The position numbers and the translations under genes are program-made. The notes under the pieces were generated by a model. It was given only the letters and a program-made list of their open reading frames with translations, made no database searches and was not told the DNA's origin. Of a DNA stretch of 9,276 nucleotides, positions 7,562 to 9,276 are shown one piece after another. Location of the stretch: the NCBI GenBank assembly GCA_903953615.1, contig CAJBKH010000193.1, positions 1-9,276 of the forward strand, read 5' to 3'. The number at the start of each line of letters is the position of its first letter. Positions within the stretch are counted from its first letter, which is position 1. The stretch comes from an uncultured Bacteroidota bacterium (GTDB lineage Bacteria > Bacteroidota > Bacteroidia > NS11-12g > UBA955).

Positions 7562-7593
7562 AAAAAACATACTGGGTGGTATGTTTTTTTTTT
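7562..7593. terminator. Bidirectional hairpin terminator, left copy
   Basis: Perfect 11-bp stem: AAAAAACATAC at 7562-7572 and GTATGTTTTTT at 7579-7589 around a six-base loop, with the T-run extending to 7593. The A-run on the left gives a U-tract for minus-strand transcripts and the T-run gives one for plus-strand transcripts. It lies between the beta-barrel pair and the plus-strand lipoprotein gene. No obvious gene ends into it, which is odd for a terminator. An almost identical hairpin lies at 8444-8470. Confidence 0.6.
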
Positions 7594-7702
7594 ATTTTTG
7601 TAATTTGGGGATGGGGGTGAGGAATTGATGGTGAGCTTTGCACGGGCTTGGCGCAAACACCAACAAATGCGCAGAAATGGATAAATTGGTTTATGTTTGC
7701 TT

Positions 7703-7993
7703 ATGCGAAAAAAGTTGAGGGCCCTCTTTAAATCAATCACACAAAATGGGATTCGATATGCCTTGCTTTTTTTCTGCGTCGTTTGTTTTTTAAGTGCTTG
7801 TCGCAATGGCAATGATAACGAGAAGGCTAGGAAGGCAGTGTTTGTGAAAGCAAGTATCGATAGCAGAGGGCGGTTTCGCAAAGCACATGTTCGTATGCCT
7901 GTTAGCACGAAGAAAAATGCAATTAAAAATCAAAACCGCTCACGGTATTATTATCAAACAAAAGGCAAATACAAACGCAAAAAGAAAGGGTAA
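7703..7993 (+). CDS. Small, strongly basic predicted lipoprotein, function unknown
   Basis: From the ATG at 7703 the product has 96 residues; an in-frame TTG at 7697 would add two. A basic N-terminus and a hydrophobic stretch (18-32) end in FLSAC, a good lipobox with Cys33 as the lipidation site, which is the best evidence that the gene is real. The mature part is remarkable: 21 of residues 41-96 are Lys or Arg. It contains RGRFRKAHVR (55-64) and a tail with NQNRSRYYYQTKGKYKRKKK (76-95). The GxFxKAHVR stretch vaguely resembles short Gly-Tyr-Val-x-x-His-x-Arg motifs in small exported bacterial proteins, but I cannot name a family. A periplasmic or surface role binding a polyanion is possible, not shown. 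It is the only plausible plus-strand gene, bracketed by twin hairpins and followed directly by a repeat array. No clear promoter or ribosome site was seen. Confidence 0.6.
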   Translation: MRKKLRALFKSITQNGIRYALLFFCVVCFLSACRNGNDNEKARKAVFVKASIDSRGRFRKAHVRMPVSTKKNAIKNQNRSRYYYQTKGKYKRKKKG

Positions 7994-8006
7994 AGGGAGG
8001 GACGTC

Positions 8007-8025
8007 AAACCTGAAGGGGTAACCC
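8007..8025 (-). repeat. Degenerate inverted copy of the array's second stem-loop
   Basis: The stretch with CCTGAAGGGGT at 8010-8020 is, on the minus strand, a near match to the GAACCCCTTCAGGG core of the array downstream, but in opposite orientation. It begins 13 bases after the lipoprotein stop codon. The match is short, so the relationship is likely but not certain. Confidence 0.45.
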
Positions 8026-8079
8026 AAATTGATTATGCAAATCCAAAACGGAAATAGGTTTGTACGTTAATCCCTTGTT

Positions 8080-8372
8080 CAACCCCGCCAGGGTTGTAAA
8101 ACCTTGTCTCGTTGCTAACCACCGATTGCATCGGTGGCTATTCAAGTTGAACCCCTTCAGGGTTCAAATAACCGCGTTTATTATTAACCACCGATTTCAT
8201 CGGTGGCTATTCATGTTGAACCCCTTCAGGGTTCAAATAACCACGTTTATTATTAACCACCGATTTCATCGATGGCTATTCATGTTGAACCCCTTCAGGG
8301 TTCCATTGTGGTATTTCGTTTTTAATCACCGATTGCATCGGTGGCTAATCGTGTTCAACTCCTTCAGAGTTG
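8080..8372. repeat. Tandem array of 69-base units, each with two stem-loops
   Basis: Each unit has hairpin A (CCACCGAT, three-base loop TTC or TGC, ATCGGTGG) and, about 20 bases on, hairpin B (TTGAACCC, loop CTTCA, GGGTTCAA). A copies start at 8119, 8188, 8257 and 8326, exactly 69 bases apart. B copies are at 8147-8167, 8216-8236, 8285-8305 and 8356-8372, and a B-like hairpin without an A partner opens the array at 8080-8096. The first two full units differ at 3 of 69 positions; the spacer diverges after the third unit, and a decayed trace (8380-8400) follows the fourth. The A3 stem carries one mismatch. The unit resembles palindromic intergenic repeats of Bacteroidota, like REP/BIME elements spread by IS200-like REP transposases (RAYTs); no such gene is in this window. 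Confidence 0.9.
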
Positions 8373-8443
8373 ACTTTTTATTGCATAGATGGGTAGTCGT
8401 TTTTAATCCGACTCATGTGAATTGAAAATCACTTGTTATAAAT

Positions 8444-8470
8444 AAAAACATACCATTCGGTATGTTTTTT
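8444..8470. terminator. Bidirectional hairpin terminator, right copy
   Basis: Perfect 11-bp stem: AAAAACATACC at 8444-8454 and GGTATGTTTTT at 8459-8469 around the four-base loop ATTC, ending in a run of six T. It closes the 69-base repeat array and could end plus-strand transcripts from the small lipoprotein gene or, in the other direction, transcripts from the glycosyltransferase side. Its stem is nearly the same as the hairpin at 7562-7589. Confidence 0.65.
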
Positions 8471-8472
8471 CA

Positions 8473-8523
8473 ACACTTCGTCCTACTGAGCTTGTCGAAT
8501 GTATGGACGAAGTGTATCGAAGC
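8473..8523. repeat. REP-like palindromic element with 11-bp stem
   Basis: ACACTTCGTCC (8473-8483) pairs perfectly with GGACGAAGTGT (8505-8515). The 21-base loop contains CTGAGCTTGTCGAA, the core of a dispersed repeat (CTGAGCTTGTCGAAG type) very common between genes in Bacteroidota and some other bacteria. The end of the element (8492-8523) recurs in decayed form at 8663-8694. It starts three bases after the right terminator hairpin. Confidence 0.7.
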
Positions 8524-8578
8524 CGAAATTTAGGATTAAACCTAAAGCCTTTCTTGTAGTAATCTCTGAGGTACTAGT

Positions 8579-8612
8579 GCTTCGACTCCCGATAATTATC
8601 GGGACAGCATGA
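8579..8612. repeat. REP-like element with a perfect 18-base palindrome
   Basis: The palindrome TCCCGATAATTATCGGGA at 8587-8604 is framed by GCTTCGAC on the left and CAGCATGAC on the right. The flanks look like the two halves of the same dispersed repeat family as the neighbouring elements, with the palindrome in place of the usual centre. No gene overlaps it. Confidence 0.65.
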
Positions 8613-8662
8613 CTAACAAGGGAATTTTTTTTAAAGTTAACTTTGATCTATTGTTTTAATAG

Positions 8663-8694
8663 TTATCGAAAGTATTTACCAAGTGTATTGAAGC
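8663..8694. repeat. Decayed direct copy of the 8492-8523 repeat
   Basis: By eye, 26 of 32 positions match 8492-8523 without gaps, the best part being AAGTGTATTGAAGC at 8681-8694. The 11-bp stem of the upstream copy is not kept, so this looks like an older, eroded copy. The surrounding bases 8613-8822 show no gene, RNA or other structure that I can support. Confidence 0.5.
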
Positions 8695-8822
8695 AACAAA
8701 GAATCAAGCCACCCGAAACCCGACTGCTTAAGGCCTACTAAAATTGCAACAGAAGCACTACAACATAGCTGCCACAAATCGCTGAGCAATACCACCACTG
8801 CAAACTGCTTACTGCTTAGTCC

Positions 8823-8860
8823 CCCTGAGCCTGTCGAAGGGCTGCCTACAGGCCCCTCAG
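8823..8860. repeat. REP-like element folding with the 3' end of the glycosyltransferase gene
   Basis: CCCTGAGCCTGTCGAAGGG (8823-8841) is a clean member of the CTGAGCCTGTCGAAG dispersed repeat family. Its CTGAG-CCTGT (8825-8834) can pair with ACAGG (8848-8852) and CTCAG (8856-8860), leaving a three-base CCC bulge. The right arm contains part of the stop codon and the last codons of the minus-strand glycosyltransferase gene. There is no T-run, so it would act as an mRNA 3'-end stabiliser or attenuator rather than a classic terminator. Confidence 0.6.
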
Positions 8861-9276
8861 TCCTTCGCTAATTTTCTCCCAACTAAAATGCTTTTTAAAT
8901 TCCGCTGCGTTTTTAGAAAAACTTTCTTCTTTTTGGTTGGTATAGAAATCTACTAAAGCATCTGCTATTGCTTTTTCGTCTTTCTCTGTGACATAGCCCA
9001 CCTCGCCATGCGGAACGGTTTCTGCTAAGCCTCCAACATTGGTAACTAGCATGGGTTTGTTAAAGTGATAAGCTATTTGTGTCACCCCACTTTGGGTAGC
9101 GCTGTGATAGGTTTGTACCACCATGTCGCTGGCCGAAAAATAAGCTGATACCATGGGGTTGGGAATAAAATCGTTGTGCTCTACCACCCAATCTTCGAGC
9201 TTTAATTCTTTGATGAGTTGTTTGTAAGGTGCACTGTCTTCGTAATACTCACCTGCTATTAATAGCTTCACATTCA
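8846..9276 (-). CDS. Glycosyltransferase family 4-like protein, C-terminal part
   Basis: The frame is open to the right edge, so the acceptor-binding N-terminal domain is missing and about 143 residues remain. The GTG at 9271 is probably internal, since the reading frame continues upstream of it. What is seen is the nucleotide-sugar-binding Rossmann half of a GT-B enzyme: KLLIAGEYYED near the start, a helix ending FIPNPMVSAYFSASDMVV, then YHSATQSGVTQIAYHFNKPM and TNVGGLAETVPHG, and a closing amphipathic helix with HFSWEKISEGL. Where many GT4 enzymes have the Glu-x7-Glu pair that holds the donor, this protein has Gln in the SATQSG segment, a form I recall as usual in one Bacteroidota group. 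It should transfer a sugar in cell-envelope or polysaccharide synthesis; donor and acceptor are unknown. Its last codons lie in a REP-like hairpin. Confidence 0.88.
   Translation of the reverse strand, partial: NVKLLIAGEYYEDSAPYKQLIKELKLEDWVVEHNDFIPNPMVSAYFSASDMVVQTYHSATQSGVTQIAYHFNKPMLVTNVGGLAETVPHGEVGYVTEKDEKAIADALVDFYTNQKEESFSKNAAEFKKHFSWEKISEGLRGL

Noticed and set aside
7692..7699. TATGTTTG on the plus strand, a match to the Bacteroidota -7 box.
   Set aside because: A transcript starting from it would begin at about 7705, after the ATG at 7703. No in-frame downstream start keeps the lipoprotein signal intact, and no -33 element is seen.
7534..7908. Minus-strand open frame of 124 codons antisense to the small lipoprotein gene.
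   Set aside because: It runs through the terminator hairpin and has no coherent domain or signal. The plus-strand frame has a proper lipobox and explains the region better.
8080..8372. Integron attC sites.
   Set aside because: No GTTRRRY/RYYYAAC core pairs in attC layout, no integrase gene, and no gene cassettes between the hairpins.
8080..8400. CRISPR array.
   Set aside because: The sequence between hairpins is itself conserved between units, each unit has two different palindromes, and no cas gene is present.
8060..8425. Open reading frame of 121 codons on the plus strand with a repeated HRWLF-LNPFRV pattern.
   Set aside because: The unit is 69 bases, a multiple of three, so any frame open in one unit stays open through the array. 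The protein repeat is only the translation of hairpins A and B; there is no signal of codon selection.

Overview
The window looks like chromosomal DNA of a member of the Bacteroidota (Chitinophagales/Sphingobacteriales/Cytophagales type; I cannot place it further). The signs are A+T-rich DNA with very few Shine-Dalgarno sequences, TAnnTTTG-type -7 boxes, a rhomboid protease with the C-terminal helical tail typical of this phylum followed by a membrane-anchored EEP hydrolase, a Fur-family regulator joined to purA, a lipoprotein di-haem peroxidase, small outer-membrane beta-barrel proteins, and families of short palindromic intergenic repeats.

Nearly all genes lie on the minus strand, so transcription runs from right to left. 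From right to left: the C-terminal part of a GT4-type glycosyltransferase (8846-9276, cut by the right edge); about 850 bases without a credible gene, packed with palindromic repeats (7994-8845); one small plus-strand gene for a very basic predicted lipoprotein (7703-7993); two almost abutting genes for related outer-membrane beta-barrel-like proteins (7403-6717 and 6714-6130); a lipoprotein MauG/CcpA-family di-haem peroxidase (6100-4901); a fur-like gene overlapping purA by 8 bases (4793-3032); a secreted TPR protein with a Lys/Pro/Ala/Thr-rich linker (2873-1380); a rhomboid protease (1319-450); and, starting a few bases after the rhomboid stop and in the same frame, the N-terminal part of a membrane EEP-superfamily protein (443-1, cut by the left edge).

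The genes do not form one pathway. The supported units are fur-purA (overlapping), the beta-barrel pair (2-base gap) and rhomboid-EEP (6-base gap, apparently with a non-ATG start). The other genes probably have their own promoters; three have TAnnTTTG boxes at plausible distances, though the matching -33 elements are weak or absent.

The most unusual part is 7560-8845. Two nearly identical perfect hairpins bracket the small lipoprotein gene together with an array of 69-base units. Each unit carries two different stem-loops, and one of these shows compensatory base changes between copies. Next to it are at least four elements of other Bacteroidota-type dispersed repeats, one of which folds together with the last codons of the glycosyltransferase gene. 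I see no clear defence system, phage, integron, CRISPR array, tRNA or rRNA. Most of the window is ordinary, and the findings are scored accordingly.
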